Shown here: one piece after another, positions 35,314 through 45,067 of the stretch
Layout of the letters: each line of letters starts with the position of its first letter
Numbering within the stretch: position 1 is the stretch's first letter
Assembly (NCBI RefSeq): GCF_025561425.1
Contig: NZ_CP094824.1
Span: forward strand, 2,356,001-2,420,000
Reading direction: 5' to 3'
DNA: 64,000 bases
From: Mammaliicoccus sciuri
Lineage (GTDB): Bacteria > Bacillota > Bacilli > Staphylococcales > Staphylococcaceae
The notes under the pieces: generated by a model
What the model was told of the DNA's origin: nothing
The model's input: the letters and a program-made list of their open reading frames with translations, nothing else
The model's database searches: none
Program-made: the position numbers and the translations under genes

Positions 35314-35484
35314 ATGAATACAACTCAAAGGGAGTATTTCATCAGAAAGAGATGTGACTATTTTAATATAGAAGTCACACAAATTCACTGCACACAGCTC
35401 GTTGATTACGGAAACTATTATATCATTTATGCTAACATTGACAACTCATATCACAAATTCCCAGTGTATAAATCAGCTATTTAA
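35314..35484 (+). CDS. small conserved-looking protein, 56 aa
   Basis: ATG 35314 behind AAGGAGTGAAGG opens 56 codons (MNTTQREYFIRKRCDYFNIE and on). It has a mixed beta pattern (CTQLVDYGNYYIIYANI) and is soluble, with no family recognised. It stands between tRNA-Arg and clpP on the clpP strand and lacks a visible terminator, but clpP has its own promoter. Confidence 0.65.
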   Translation: MNTTQREYFIRKRCDYFNIEVTQIHCTQLVDYGNYYIIYANIDNSYHKFPVYKSAI

Positions 35485-35513
35485 GTTATAATATTCATCA
35501 GTAGGTCATATTT

Positions 35514-35530
35514 TTTGACCATGTTTGACT
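35514..35530. promoter_or_regulatory. CtsR operator of clpP
   Basis: On the minus strand AGTCAAA-CAT-GGTCAAA, the tandem heptad of the CtsR box (consensus GGTCAAA-N3-GGTCAAA, one mismatch). It overlaps the -35 of the clpP promoter: TTGACC (35515-35520), 18 nt, TATGAT (35539-35544). Heat or protein stress would relieve repression. Confidence 0.85.
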
Positions 35531-35578
35531 TTGTAGTGTATGATATGGTCATTAAGATATTCAAAGGAGGATTAACTG

Positions 35579-36169
35579 ATGAATTTAATACCAACAGTTA
35601 TTGAAACAACAAATCGCGGAGAACGCGCTTATGATATTTATTCACGTTTATTGAAAGACCGCATTATTATGTTAGGGTCAGCTATCGATGACAATGTAGC
35701 TAACTCAATCGTTTCACAATTACTATTCTTACAAGCTCAAGACTCTGAGAAAGATATTTACTTATATATCAACTCTCCAGGTGGTAGCGTAACAGCAGGA
35801 TTTGCGATTTACGATACAATCCAACACATCAAACCTGATGTTCAAACTATTTGTATTGGTATGGCAGCATCTATGGGTTCATTCCTACTAGCAGCTGGTG
35901 CTAAAGGTAAACGTTATGCATTACCAAATAGTGAAGTTATGATTCACCAACCACTTGGCGGTGCACAAGGACAAGCTACTGAAATTGAAATTGCAGCTCG
36001 CCATATTTTACGTACACGTGAGAAATTAAATAAAATTTTATCTGAAAGAACTGGACAACCAATTGAAAAAATTGAAAAAGACACTGATCGTGATAACTTC
36101 TTAACAGCTGAAGAAGCTAAAGAATACGGTTTAATCGACGATGTTATGCATCCAGAAGATATTAAATAA
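35579..36169 (+). CDS. clpP: ATP-dependent Clp protease proteolytic subunit
   Basis: 196 residues: [10 protein letters not shown], catalytic Ser98 in GMAASMGSF, His123 in [13 protein letters not shown] and Asp172 of the triad region. It forms the tetradecameric chamber used by ClpX and ClpC. Preceded by AAAGGAGG and a CtsR-controlled promoter. It is the only host gene between 21.4 and 62.5 kb read on the plus strand apart from the 56-aa ORF. Confidence 0.99.
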   Translation: MNLIPTVIETTNRGERAYDIYSRLLKDRIIMLGSAIDDNVANSIVSQLLFLQAQDSEKDIYLYINSPGGSVTAGFAIYDTIQHIKPDVQTICIGMAASMGSFLLAAGAKGKRYALPNSEVMIHQPLGGAQGQATEIEIAARHILRTREKLNKILSERTGQPIEKIEKDTDRDNFLTAEEAKEYGLIDDVMHPEDIK

Positions 36170-36180
36170 ATTATAAAAAT

Positions 36181-36217
36181 AGAAGCACCTGAGACATTTA
36201 TTGTCCCAGTTGCTTCT
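36181..36217. terminator. bidirectional terminator clpP/whiA
   Basis: AGAAGC-A-CCTG-a-GACA and its imperfect complement (36181-36217), with T-runs on the plus strand (CTTCTTTTATTG). It lies between the convergent clpP and whiA genes, so it can serve both. Confidence 0.8.
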
Positions 36218-36218
36218 T

Positions 36219-37163
36219 TTATTGTTGAATTGTCTCGCCGTTTCTAATTTTTTCTGCCATTTCATTTAATTTACGTAATCTATGATTAATACCTGATTTA
36301 GAAATTTTACCTGTGCTTACCATTTCGCCTAATTCTTTAATTGAAACATCTTGATTATCTATTCTAAGTCTTGCAACTTCTCTTAAACGATCTGGCAAGT
36401 TATCGATACCAATTTCTTTATCGATGAGCTGAATGCTCTCAACTTGTTTCATGGCGGCACTCACTGTTTTGTTCAAGTTAGCCGTCTCACAATTGACTAA
36501 TCGATTAACAGAGTTTCTCATATCTCGAATAATTCTTACATCTTCAAACTTAAGTAATGCTTGGTAGCCACCAATCAAACTTAAGAAATCAGAAATCTTT
36601 TCGGCTTCTTTCAAATAACTGATAAATCCTTTTTTGCGCTCTAATAATTTAGCATTTAAATCATATTGATTCATGAGTGCGGTTAAATCTGCTGAATGTT
36701 TTTCGTATAATGAAAAGATTTCAAGATGATATGAAGAAGTCTCTGGATTATTAACAGAACCTCCAGCAAGAAATGCTCCTCTTAAATAACTTCTTTTACA
36801 ACAATCTTTTTGTAATATATCTTTGTCTATTTCATGTTTAAACATGCCATCTTGTAAAATACCAAGTTCATCTAATATTTCTTTAGCTTTTACTTTAATT
36901 CGACTAATATATATATTATTTTTCTTAAGTTTCATTTTCTTTCTCACTAATAATTCAACTTCAACACCGAAGCATTTTTTTATTAATGAAAATATTCGAC
37001 GTGCTATCGCTGCATTTTCAGTTTGTACATTTATAACAAATTGCTGATTAGATATACTTAAATTACCGTTCATTCTAATCAAAGCTGAAAGTTCTGCCTT
37101 GGCGCAACAATCATCTACTTCAATTCTAGTTAATTCATTTTTCATTTCTGAAGCAAAGCTCAC
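36219..37163 (-). CDS. whiA: WhiA-type DNA-binding protein
   Basis: 314 residues: an N-terminal LAGLIDADG-like domain ([45 protein letters not shown]) and a C-terminal helix-turn-helix ([29 protein letters not shown] split over 270-300). It affects cell division and chromosome segregation in Gram-positives. Third gene of the rapZ-yvcK-whiA set. Confidence 0.97.
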   Translation of the reverse strand: MSFASEMKNELTRIEVDDCCAKAELSALIRMNGNLSISNQQFVINVQTENAAIARRIFSLIKKCFGVEVELLVRKKMKLKKNNIYISRIKVKAKEILDELGILQDGMFKHEIDKDILQKDCCKRSYLRGAFLAGGSVNNPETSSYHLEIFSLYEKHSADLTALMNQYDLNAKLLERKKGFISYLKEAEKISDFLSLIGGYQALLKFEDVRIIRDMRNSVNRLVNCETANLNKTVSAAMKQVESIQLIDKEIGIDNLPDRLREVARLRIDNQDVSIKELGEMVSTGKISKSGINHRLRKLNEMAEKIRNGETIQQ

Positions 37164-37293
37164 AGCAGATCATCCTTTCTTAGTTTATACGCACATAAAA
37201 ATAATGATATGCCAAAAGACATATCATACGTTTTGTATCTATTTCATATTACATGGAATAGCCGGGCGTATCAAGTTTTTAAACTTGAACTTT

Positions 37294-37446
37294 TTATGTT
37301 TTACTTGAAGGTTCTTTAATAACCCCAAATAAAATCATCGCCAAACCAATGATTAAAAATGTAATACCTATCTGCTGATTTGCTATTAAACCTATGAGTA
37401 AAAATACACAACCTAATATCACCATTAATATTTGAACACTTTTCAT
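37294..37446 (-). CDS. small two-span membrane protein, 50 aa
   Basis: ATG 37444-37446 behind GGGGTGATGG. Two hydrophobic stretches (MVILGCVFLLIGLIA; ITFLIIGLAMILFGVI) and a short polar end. It is encoded between yvcK and whiA, upstream of whiA. No family recognised; plausible small membrane protein. Confidence 0.55.
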   Translation of the reverse strand: MKSVQILMVILGCVFLLIGLIANQQIGITFLIIGLAMILFGVIKEPSSKT

Positions 37447-37495
37447 GACCCATCACCCCGCATTGAAAACCCTTACATTTATATTACTTGATTTC

Positions 37496-37546
37496 CATAA
37501 AAAAATGAAGCAAATTGGACATGAATGAGTGTCTCATTTGCTTCAT
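37496..37546 (-). terminator. terminator after yvcK
   Basis: ATGAAGCAAAT/ATTTGCTTCAT (37505-37515 and 37536-37546), 11 bp, extended by imperfect inner pairing, with TTTTTTTAT on the minus strand. This breaks the rapZ-yvcK-whiA cluster into two transcripts or attenuates it. Confidence 0.85.
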
Positions 37547-37589
37547 TAAATATCTATTTTCGTTTGTCTGTTTTCTCTAGACAAAACGA

Positions 37590-38576
37590 TTACTTATCTT
37601 TCTTATATTGAATTGTACTGATTTCTCTCAAGGCGATTTCATAAATGAGTTGTGCCAATACTTTATTATTATGTCTAATGTATTGATGAGGTGTGATACT
37701 CACTAATTCATTATCATGAATACATTGTACACCCATGTCTTTCAATTTCTCACCATCAAATTCAACTTGTTTAGCTTCTTCTTGTTCATATCTTAATAAG
37801 ATATCTTTATCGAAACGCTCATTTTGACATATTACAAAGTCAATAAATGATGCGCCTACATGGTCATGAATAGCTTTAACATGGTCACTTACTGAATAAC
37901 CTGTTGTTTCACCTTTTTGAGTCATAAGGTTACATACATATAATCTTTCCGCTTCAGTATTAACAATTGCATCTTTAACTTTATTCAAAATTAAATTAGG
38001 CATTATACTTGTATATAAAGAACCTGGTCCCATAACGATTAAATCTGCTTCTTCAATCGCATCTATTGCTTCTTTCATCGGTTCAATATCTTGAGGCGTT
38101 AAAAATACTTTTTCAATTTTCTTATCTGTCTTAGGAATTTTAGATTCTCCGACAATGATTTCACCATCTGACATAACTGCATTCAGTACAACACTTCTTG
38201 TTGTTGATGGAATGACTTGCCCTTTAATATTCAACAACTTACTTAATTCTTTTACAGCATGTCCAAAATCATCCGTAATATTTGTCATGGCAGCTAGCAA
38301 TAAATTTCCAATTGAATGACTTCCAAGTTCTTCTTCTTCAAAACGATATTGGAACAACTTTTCAAGCATTGGTTCTGTGTCACTAAGTGCTGCTAATACG
38401 TTTCTGATATCGCCAGGAGCAGGTATATCCATCACATCACGAATTTTACCAGTACTACCACCATCATCTGCTACAGTTACGATGGCTGTAATATCTATTG
38501 GATATTCCTTTAACCCTCTTGCTAATACAGAAAGGCCGGTTCCTCCGCCAATTAAGACGACTTTTAATTTTTTCAT
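37590..38576 (-). CDS. yvcK: gluconeogenesis factor YvcK
   Basis: 328 residues of the CofD-like family: [63 protein letters not shown]. It binds UDP-sugar and is needed for growth on gluconeogenic carbon and for cell shape and cell wall control. It overlaps rapZ by 4 bases. Confidence 0.97.
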   Translation of the reverse strand: MKKLKVVLIGGGTGLSVLARGLKEYPIDITAIVTVADDGGSTGKIRDVMDIPAPGDIRNVLAALSDTEPMLEKLFQYRFEEEELGSHSIGNLLLAAMTNITDDFGHAVKELSKLLNIKGQVIPSTTRSVVLNAVMSDGEIIVGESKIPKTDKKIEKVFLTPQDIEPMKEAIDAIEEADLIVMGPGSLYTSIMPNLILNKVKDAIVNTEAERLYVCNLMTQKGETTGYSVSDHVKAIHDHVGASFIDFVICQNERFDKDILLRYEQEEAKQVEFDGEKLKDMGVQCIHDNELVSITPHQYIRHNNKVLAQLIYEIALREISTIQYKKDK

Positions 38577-39478
38577 GATTTTGGCTTACTTTCAATATGT
38601 GCATCGCGATGTGATGTATACACAGCATAGTCAAAGTTCTCTTTAATATCTTCACCTAAACGTTTTGCAAGTGCAACAGACCTATGTTGACCACCTGTAC
38701 AACCGATTGCAATCGTCAATTGGGATTTCCCTTCTTTCTTATAACCTGGCAACATAAACATTAACAGATCACTAAACTTTTTATAAAATGTATTCGTCTC
38801 TTTCCATTTCATCACATATTGATAAACTTCATCGTCGAGACCTGTCATAGGTCTTAACTCTTCAACATAATATGGATTTGGCAAAAATCGTACATCAAAG
38901 ACTATATCTGCATCAATGGGCATACCATGTTTGAATCCAAAGCTCATCACTCTTACTTGAAATGTTGTAGAAGGATCTTCTTCAAATGCTTCTACAAGTT
39001 CTTGTTTCAATTCTTTAGGTTTCTTTTCAGTCGTATCAATCACAAAGTTACTGATACCTTTAATATCACTTAATAAAGATCTTTCTCTTTCAATTGCAGA
39101 TAATAAACTACCTTCCTCACTTAAAGGATGCGTTCTTCTAGTTTCTTTATATCTAGAAATTAATTTTTTATCGCTCGCTTCTAAAAATAAAATATCTACT
39201 AATACTTTTTTCTCACTTTGTATATAATCTAATTCATCTCTTAAATTACCAAAGAAATCCTTACCTCTTAAATCGATACCAATTGCAACTTTTGATAAAG
39301 AAGGATTCCCTTGATCCATTAAATCAACAAATTTTTGCAATAATATAGGTGGTAAATTATCAACACAAAAGTATCCTAAATCTTCTAGAGCTTGTAGCGC
39401 GACTGATTTACCCGCACCGGACATTCCTGTAACTACGAGAAGTTCATTTTTTACATTAGTTTTGTCGATAGGTTGCAT
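38573..39478 (-). CDS. rapZ: RNase adapter/nucleotide-binding RapZ
   Basis: 301 residues: Walker A in [18 protein letters not shown], Walker B-like GIDLRG, the [20 protein letters not shown] segment and [17 protein letters not shown] near the C-terminus. In Gram-positives (YvcJ) it has ATPase/GTPase activity and is linked to competence gene expression and cell envelope. First gene of the cluster. Confidence 0.97.
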   Translation of the reverse strand: MQPIDKTNVKNELLVVTGMSGAGKSVALQALEDLGYFCVDNLPPILLQKFVDLMDQGNPSLSKVAIGIDLRGKDFFGNLRDELDYIQSEKKVLVDILFLEASDKKLISRYKETRRTHPLSEEGSLLSAIERERSLLSDIKGISNFVIDTTEKKPKELKQELVEAFEEDPSTTFQVRVMSFGFKHGMPIDADIVFDVRFLPNPYYVEELRPMTGLDDEVYQYVMKWKETNTFYKKFSDLLMFMLPGYKKEGKSQLTIAIGCTGGQHRSVALAKRLGEDIKENFDYAVYTSHRDAHIESKPKS

Positions 39479-39835
39479 AACAGTTCTCCTTTAACGATCA
39501 TATATACTCTTATCTTACATGATTACACCACAAAAAACATTAAATAAATGGCTAATACAAGTGTATCTTTCCCGTAATATTAAGGTAGCAATCACTTATG
39601 AAATAGCGTAGATTATATTGATGTTTCGTTTTCGGGTCGATAATTTATTTATCGGACTGAAAATCCCGTTTTCGGGTCGATATTTTATTTTATCGGACTG
39701 GAAATCCCGTTTTCGGGTCGGTAATTTTATTTATCGGTCCATATTTCTCGTTTCTGGACCGGTAATTTTCCGTATCGGTCCATATTTTCCACATCCGACC
39801 TTACCAATAATCACATTCCGCTCCCTAAATCCACA
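39479..39835. repeat. four tandem 41-bp hairpin-forming units
   Basis: The rapZ-trxB spacer (about 400 bases) has no gene but holds four consecutive degenerate units starting at 39627, 39667, 39708 and 39749 (40-41 bp each). Each opens with CGTTTTCGGG or similar and carries two facing arms, such as GGGTCGATAA and TTATCGGACT. Arm changes are partly compensated: in unit 4 the arms are GGACCG and CGGTCC. This points to selection on a stem-loop. Possible roles are a regulatory RNA end, a protein-binding array or an mRNA stabiliser. Confidence 0.75.
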
Positions 39836-39870
39836 TAAAAAAAAGAGGCGGGACATGTGTTTTCGCCTCT
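39836..39870 (-). terminator. terminator after trxB
   Basis: AGAGGCG/CGCCTCT (39844-39850 and 39864-39870), 7 bp, with TTTTTTTT on the minus strand, 12 bases after the trxB stop. Confidence 0.9.
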
Positions 39871-39882
39871 TCACTACTCAAA

Positions 39883-40830
<948 letters not shown>

Positions 40831-40897
40831 TTATAAACTGCCTCCTCTTATTAATTAATTCAGTAGAATTGTACATCATAAACATTACTATTCATAA

Positions 40898-42343
40898 CTA
40901 TATGCTCAAAATAGCATTAATCGCTTTATTCAAGCGATACGTCGTAATATGAAATGTATCTTTAATCTCTTTTTTAGTTATTTTTTTATTTAACATCTTT
41001 AAATAAATATAAATGGATGCTGCAACATAATGTTCAACTTGTTCAATCGATTCATTATCTGCAATGAGCATTTCTGCATGTTCAATCCATGATACAAAAA
41101 TCTCTTTACCATATTTCTGATATATGGATTGTTCGATAAGCTTCATACCTTTATCAATAAAGCCTAACTTGTTTAAATGTAAATCTTGAAAAGTATACGT
41201 TATATATAACCTTTCATAGTCTGGCAAACTTTCTAGAACTTCCCATATTTCATGAGACATAACGAGTTCTCTATGTTTCATATGCCCTAATAAAAATATG
41301 CCATATAATCTATATCGATAGTCTTCGTCTTTTAATAAAGGTAATACATGACGGTCTAACATATCTTTGAGTTCGTCAATTTTCCAAGGTGGCAATTGAC
41401 TATGATATTGTACACTATCTTCAAATCTTTGCCAATGTCTTTTCGCTTCATCTAAATATCCTAAATGATAGAAGTTGTAACTTAAGGCGTGGTGTAATTG
41501 TGGCGTAGCAGCTTGTGCTTTTTTTAGAAGAGGCACTAATAATTGATTAGAAGGTTTATGCTTTCCTAAATAGCTTAGAACAACACCCAATTTAAAAGAT
41601 TCTTCATCGTTAATAGGATGTAATTTACTTAATTGATTCAGAAATTGCTCATAACGTTCCACCTGTTGTGTGTTGTAAAGCAACAACGTCATATGACATA
41701 AAGCGTAAATATCAGAAGGATTATCTTCTAATATCGTTTGTAATAATATCTCCGCTTCGTCATATTGACTATTGTATAACATAGACATCGCTTTTAAATT
41801 CATAATATGCTTATCTTCTTGTAATTTAGCACGTTGTCTACCAATATATTCATTCGCTTCTTGTAACCTACCATGTGAAAATAAGTATTGAAAAATATGT
41901 TGAATCACAAATCTTTCCGCTTCTTCCACAATTGTTTGATCATCATACTTTACTTCAAACATTTGAATCATTTCTTCAAAGTAATCTTGATCGTCCTCTT
42001 CTGTTACATATCTTAACCCAAACAAAAATGCTTTATTAGGTTCATTCGTCTTGATATACATTTGACTTAAATAAAAATAATAATCTGTCACAAAATTTTC
42101 TTTCACAATTTGATCGAACATCATTTCTTCTGCTTGAGTATTTTTATTCAGCTCTACAAGACATTCAGCATAAGGCGGTATAATCACAAAATCATTAGGT
42201 GATAGTTCAAGCGCTTTTTTAAATAAAGACTCGGCATATCCGAAATCTTGTTCTCTCATTTTTTCCATTGCTTTATGATAATAGAAGTCTTTATCAAACT
42301 TTACGTGTATGACATTTGAATTTTCTCCCAACGACTGACTCAC
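40898..42343 (-). CDS. tetratricopeptide-repeat protein
   Basis: 481 residues. N-terminal and central TPR-like helix pairs (MEKMREQDFGYAESLFKKAL, FVIIPPYAECLVELNKNTQA, SQYDEAEILLQTILEDNPSD, SYNFYHLGYLDEAKRHWQRF) and a C-terminal helical domain ending in a helix-turn-helix-like TTYRLNKAINAILSI. A protein of this type is conserved next to trxB in staphylococci. It has no signal peptide, so it acts in the cytoplasm, probably as a scaffold; partner unknown. It overlaps the acetyltransferase gene by 4 bases. Confidence 0.85.
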   Translation of the reverse strand: MSQSLGENSNVIHVKFDKDFYYHKAMEKMREQDFGYAESLFKKALELSPNDFVIIPPYAECLVELNKNTQAEEMMFDQIVKENFVTDYYFYLSQMYIKTNEPNKAFLFGLRYVTEEDDQDYFEEMIQMFEVKYDDQTIVEEAERFVIQHIFQYLFSHGRLQEANEYIGRQRAKLQEDKHIMNLKAMSMLYNSQYDEAEILLQTILEDNPSDIYALCHMTLLLYNTQQVERYEQFLNQLSKLHPINDEESFKLGVVLSYLGKHKPSNQLLVPLLKKAQAATPQLHHALSYNFYHLGYLDEAKRHWQRFEDSVQYHSQLPPWKIDELKDMLDRHVLPLLKDEDYRYRLYGIFLLGHMKHRELVMSHEIWEVLESLPDYERLYITYTFQDLHLNKLGFIDKGMKLIEQSIYQKYGKEIFVSWIEHAEMLIADNESIEQVEHYVAASIYIYLKMLNKKITKKEIKDTFHITTYRLNKAINAILSI

Positions 42344-42822
42344 CGCCTTTTTTTAAGTTCCATAGGATTGCCATATGCCATCATATCATTAGGTACATCT
42401 TTCGTCACGATAGTACCACTTGCTATAACAGCATTATCACCTATACTCACACCTGCAAGTATAGTGGCATTTGCACCAACTAAGACATTATCTCCAATGT
42501 TTACACGGCCAATTCTATATTCTTCGACTAAATATTCATGACATAGAATGGTTGCATTATATCCTATTACACAGTTTTTACCGATAGTGATAAGTTCAGG
42601 ATACATAATATCAGGTGTTGCTTTAAATGCAAAAGCTGTCTTTTGCCCAACTTTCATCTTAAGCCCTTTTCTGTATAAAAAATGTTTCCATTTAACACTC
42701 GGTAAATATCTACTAATTTCAATGATAATAACATTTTTAAATACTTTTATAAAACGTACTGTTTCATACATTTTCCATAATGGATTCTCACCATCTACTT
42801 TTTTAGTCTTTAATGCTCTCAC
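42340..42822 (-). CDS. acyl-/acetyltransferase, left-handed beta-helix
   Basis: 160 residues with hexapeptide repeats: ITIGKNCVIGYNATI, VNIGDNVLVGANATILAGVSIGDNAVIASGTIVTKDV (in two runs) and the C-terminal YGNPMELKKR. It is a CoA-dependent O-acetyltransferase of the LbH superfamily (YvoF-like). The acceptor is unknown. It lies between lgt and the TPR gene, as in Bacillus, where yvoF follows lgt. Confidence 0.88.
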   Translation of the reverse strand: MRALKTKKVDGENPLWKMYETVRFIKVFKNVIIIEISRYLPSVKWKHFLYRKGLKMKVGQKTAFAFKATPDIMYPELITIGKNCVIGYNATILCHEYLVEEYRIGRVNIGDNVLVGANATILAGVSIGDNAVIASGTIVTKDVPNDMMAYGNPMELKKRR

Positions 42823-42840
42823 GTAAACACTTCTTTCACA

Positions 42841-43659
42841 TTAGTTATGATAATAACCTTGAACATCTCTGAATTTTTTCGGATTATAACGTACTCTTCT
42901 ATAAATAATACAAATAATAGAAACAACAATAATCACAATCGATATAACTTGAGCAATTCTTAAATGTTCAGTAAGCATCAAGCTATCCGTTCTTAAACCT
43001 TCTATATAGAATCTACCAATTGAATAATAAATTAAATATGCAAAGAATGTCTCACCAATTTTCAAGTTAGGTCTAATGAGTAATAAAATGACAAAACCAA
43101 TTATACTCCAAATTGATTCATATAAAAATGTTGGTTGATAATAAATACCGTCTATTTGCATATGGTTAATAATAAATTCAGGAATATGTAAATTCTCAAG
43201 AAAACTACGGGGAACAGGTCCACCGTGCGCTTCTTGATTCATAAAGTTACCCCATCTACCAATTGCTTGTGCCAAAATGATACTTGGCGCGACAATATCA
43301 ACCATTTGGAAGAATGACAAATTCTTTTTACGACAAATGATGAACCCTGTTAAAAAGGCACCAATCAATCCACCATGAATAGCTATACCACCATTCATAA
43401 TAAGAGGTATTTCTGCTAAATGTTGACTGTAATAATCCCATTCAAAAGCTACGTAATAAATACGTGCACAGATAATTGCCATTACAACACACCATATAAT
43501 TAAATCTAAAAGTGATTCTTCTTTTATTCCAACTTTTTTAGCAGTTCTTTGTGCGATAAGATATCCAATTAATATACCAGAAGCAATGATAATACCATAC
43601 CATCGTATTGCTAGCGGTCCTAATTGTATCGCTACGGGATCAATGCCTAACACTTCCAT
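42841..43659 (-). CDS. lgt: prolipoprotein diacylglyceryl transferase
   Basis: 272 residues, seven membrane spans. The Lgt signature is present: [16 protein letters not shown], and [20 protein letters not shown] with the conserved Arg and Asn; [16 protein letters not shown] at the N-terminus. It attaches diacylglycerol to the lipobox cysteine, for instance of the lipoproteins at 52625 and 61961. It overlaps hprK by one base. Confidence 0.98.
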   Translation of the reverse strand: MEVLGIDPVAIQLGPLAIRWYGIIIASGILIGYLIAQRTAKKVGIKEESLLDLIIWCVVMAIICARIYYVAFEWDYYSQHLAEIPLIMNGGIAIHGGLIGAFLTGFIICRKKNLSFFQMVDIVAPSIILAQAIGRWGNFMNQEAHGGPVPRSFLENLHIPEFIINHMQIDGIYYQPTFLYESIWSIIGFVILLLIRPNLKIGETFFAYLIYYSIGRFYIEGLRTDSLMLTEHLRIAQVISIVIIVVSIICIIYRRVRYNPKKFRDVQGYYHN

Positions 43660-44600
43660 TATTCATTCTCCTTACGTGCATTTTTCAAAATTTCTGCATT
43701 AAGACGATTATTAAACTCTTCTGCAGTATTAATACCCATGTTGTTTAATCGATAGTTCATTGCAGCAACTTCAATGATGACAGCTAAGTTTCTACCAGGT
43801 CTAACAGGAATCGTCTTTTTAGTTATTTTTGAATCTAAAATTTTTAAAGTTTCTTCATTCAATCCGACTCTGTCATATATTTTTTCTTTGTTCCATGTTT
43901 CCAAATTGATGTTTAGTTTGATTCTTTTCTCCATCAAGATAGATCCCGCACCAAATAAAGTCATAACGTTGATAATACCAAGACCTCGTATTTCAAGTAA
44001 ATGTTCAATGATCTTCGGTGCTTTACCGATTAATTCGTTTTTATTAATTTCTTTAATTTCAACATTATCGTCGGCAACGAGTCTGTGACCGCGTTTAACA
44101 AGCTCTAATGCCGTTTCACTTTTACCGACACCACTATCACCTGTAATTAATACACCTACGCCATAAACATCGACGAGTACGCCATGCAATGATGTTTCAG
44201 GTGCTAGTTCACGCTCTAAATATCCGGTTACTTGCCCCATCAATTTAGTCGTTGAAGACTCACTTTTTAAAAGCGGTGTATTATTTTCATTACAACTTTG
44301 AACGAGTTCTTCTGGTGCATCTAGACCTCGTGTGATAATAATAGCTGGTGTTTCAGGTCTACATAATTTAGCCATTCTACCTTTTTTCTCTTCATCAGGC
44401 AACAAATTATAAAACGACAACTCAGTTGTGCCTAATACTTGAATTCTATCTGATGAATAATGTGAAAAATACCCAGCCATTTCTAGACCAGGACGTGATA
44501 TATCCGTTTCTGTTATTTTACGATGTAAGCCATTTTTCCCGGCAATAACTTCCAAATTAAATTGCTCTATTAATTTACTACTTGATATCATAGGGTTCAC
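43659..44600 (-). CDS. hprK: HPr kinase/phosphorylase
   Basis: 313 residues: an N-terminal substrate-like domain ([12 protein letters not shown]), Walker A in [30 protein letters not shown], and the signature [19 protein letters not shown] and [18 protein letters not shown]. It phosphorylates HPr at Ser46 for carbon catabolite control. hprK-lgt-acetyltransferase-TPR form one transcript by overlaps. Confidence 0.98.
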   Translation of the reverse strand: MNPMISSSKLIEQFNLEVIAGKNGLHRKITETDISRPGLEMAGYFSHYSSDRIQVLGTTELSFYNLLPDEEKKGRMAKLCRPETPAIIITRGLDAPEELVQSCNENNTPLLKSESSTTKLMGQVTGYLERELAPETSLHGVLVDVYGVGVLITGDSGVGKSETALELVKRGHRLVADDNVEIKEINKNELIGKAPKIIEHLLEIRGLGIINVMTLFGAGSILMEKRIKLNINLETWNKEKIYDRVGLNEETLKILDSKITKKTIPVRPGRNLAVIIEVAAMNYRLNNMGINTAEEFNNRLNAEILKNARKENE

Positions 44601-44683
44601 CTCTAGGTTAATATATGTTAATTCTAATGAACTTTAACCTTAACTGCAATCATTATCAATATTACAACAGTTTCTGCAAATAT

Positions 44684-44716
44684 AAAAACCCTAGAAACGT
44701 TTTATCGTTTCTAGGG
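44684..44716 (-). terminator. terminator upstream of hprK
   Basis: CCCTAGAAACG/CGTTTCTAGGG (44689-44699 and 44706-44716), 11 bp with a 6-base loop, then TTTTTATATTT on the minus strand. It ends the uvrB-uvrA-108-aa transcript. Confidence 0.95.
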
Positions 44717-44723
44717 AATAAAA

Positions 44724-45050
44724 TTAAATATCTTTTTTTTGGTCGTTATTTTTGTTGAAATTTCTAATGATATTTCTTAAAGATTCATCTAATTGTTGAA
44801 TAGGATCTTGACCTGTTCCTTCGTTATCTTTAAACTGCTTTTCAAATTCAGTTTTACCTGATTTGGCAGTTGTCTTAAATTTATCTAATAAGTCTTCAAA
44901 TAAATTTTCTACATTTTCTTTAGATTTCTTATCAAAAGGTGATGATGATTTTTGATTATGAGATGTTGCATCAAGTAATTTTACCGCTTCATAAACAGTA
45001 ATTTCCCCACCTTCAATAAGGTCTAAAATTTTTAATTGTACTTCGTTCAT
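44724..45050 (-). CDS. hypothetical protein, YvlB N-domain-like
   Basis: 108 residues. VQLKILDLIEGGEITVYEAVKLLDA at the N-terminus (given here in two halves, LKILDLIEGGEI and TVYEAVKLLDA) is the short helical hairpin found at the start of YvlB/LiaX-type and SHOCT-like proteins. The rest is charged and low-complexity (Lys, Asp, Asn). It follows uvrA by 17 nt. Its role is unknown; in bacilli yvlB lies in the same uvrA-hprK interval. Confidence 0.7.
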   Translation of the reverse strand: MNEVQLKILDLIEGGEITVYEAVKLLDATSHNQKSSSPFDKKSKENVENLFEDLLDKFKTTAKSGKTEFEKQFKDNEGTGQDPIQQLDESLRNIIRNFNKNNDQKKDI

Positions 45051-45067
45051 AAATAACCCCTCCTGGT

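Noticed and set aside
37264-37296. Hairpin TCAAGTTT/AAACTTGA as plus-strand terminator
   Set aside because: No plus-strand gene ends there, and on the minus strand there is no T-run.
39627-39790. Possible CRISPR array from the 41-bp units
   Set aside because: Units are degenerate and contiguous, with no unique spacers; better seen as a hairpin array.
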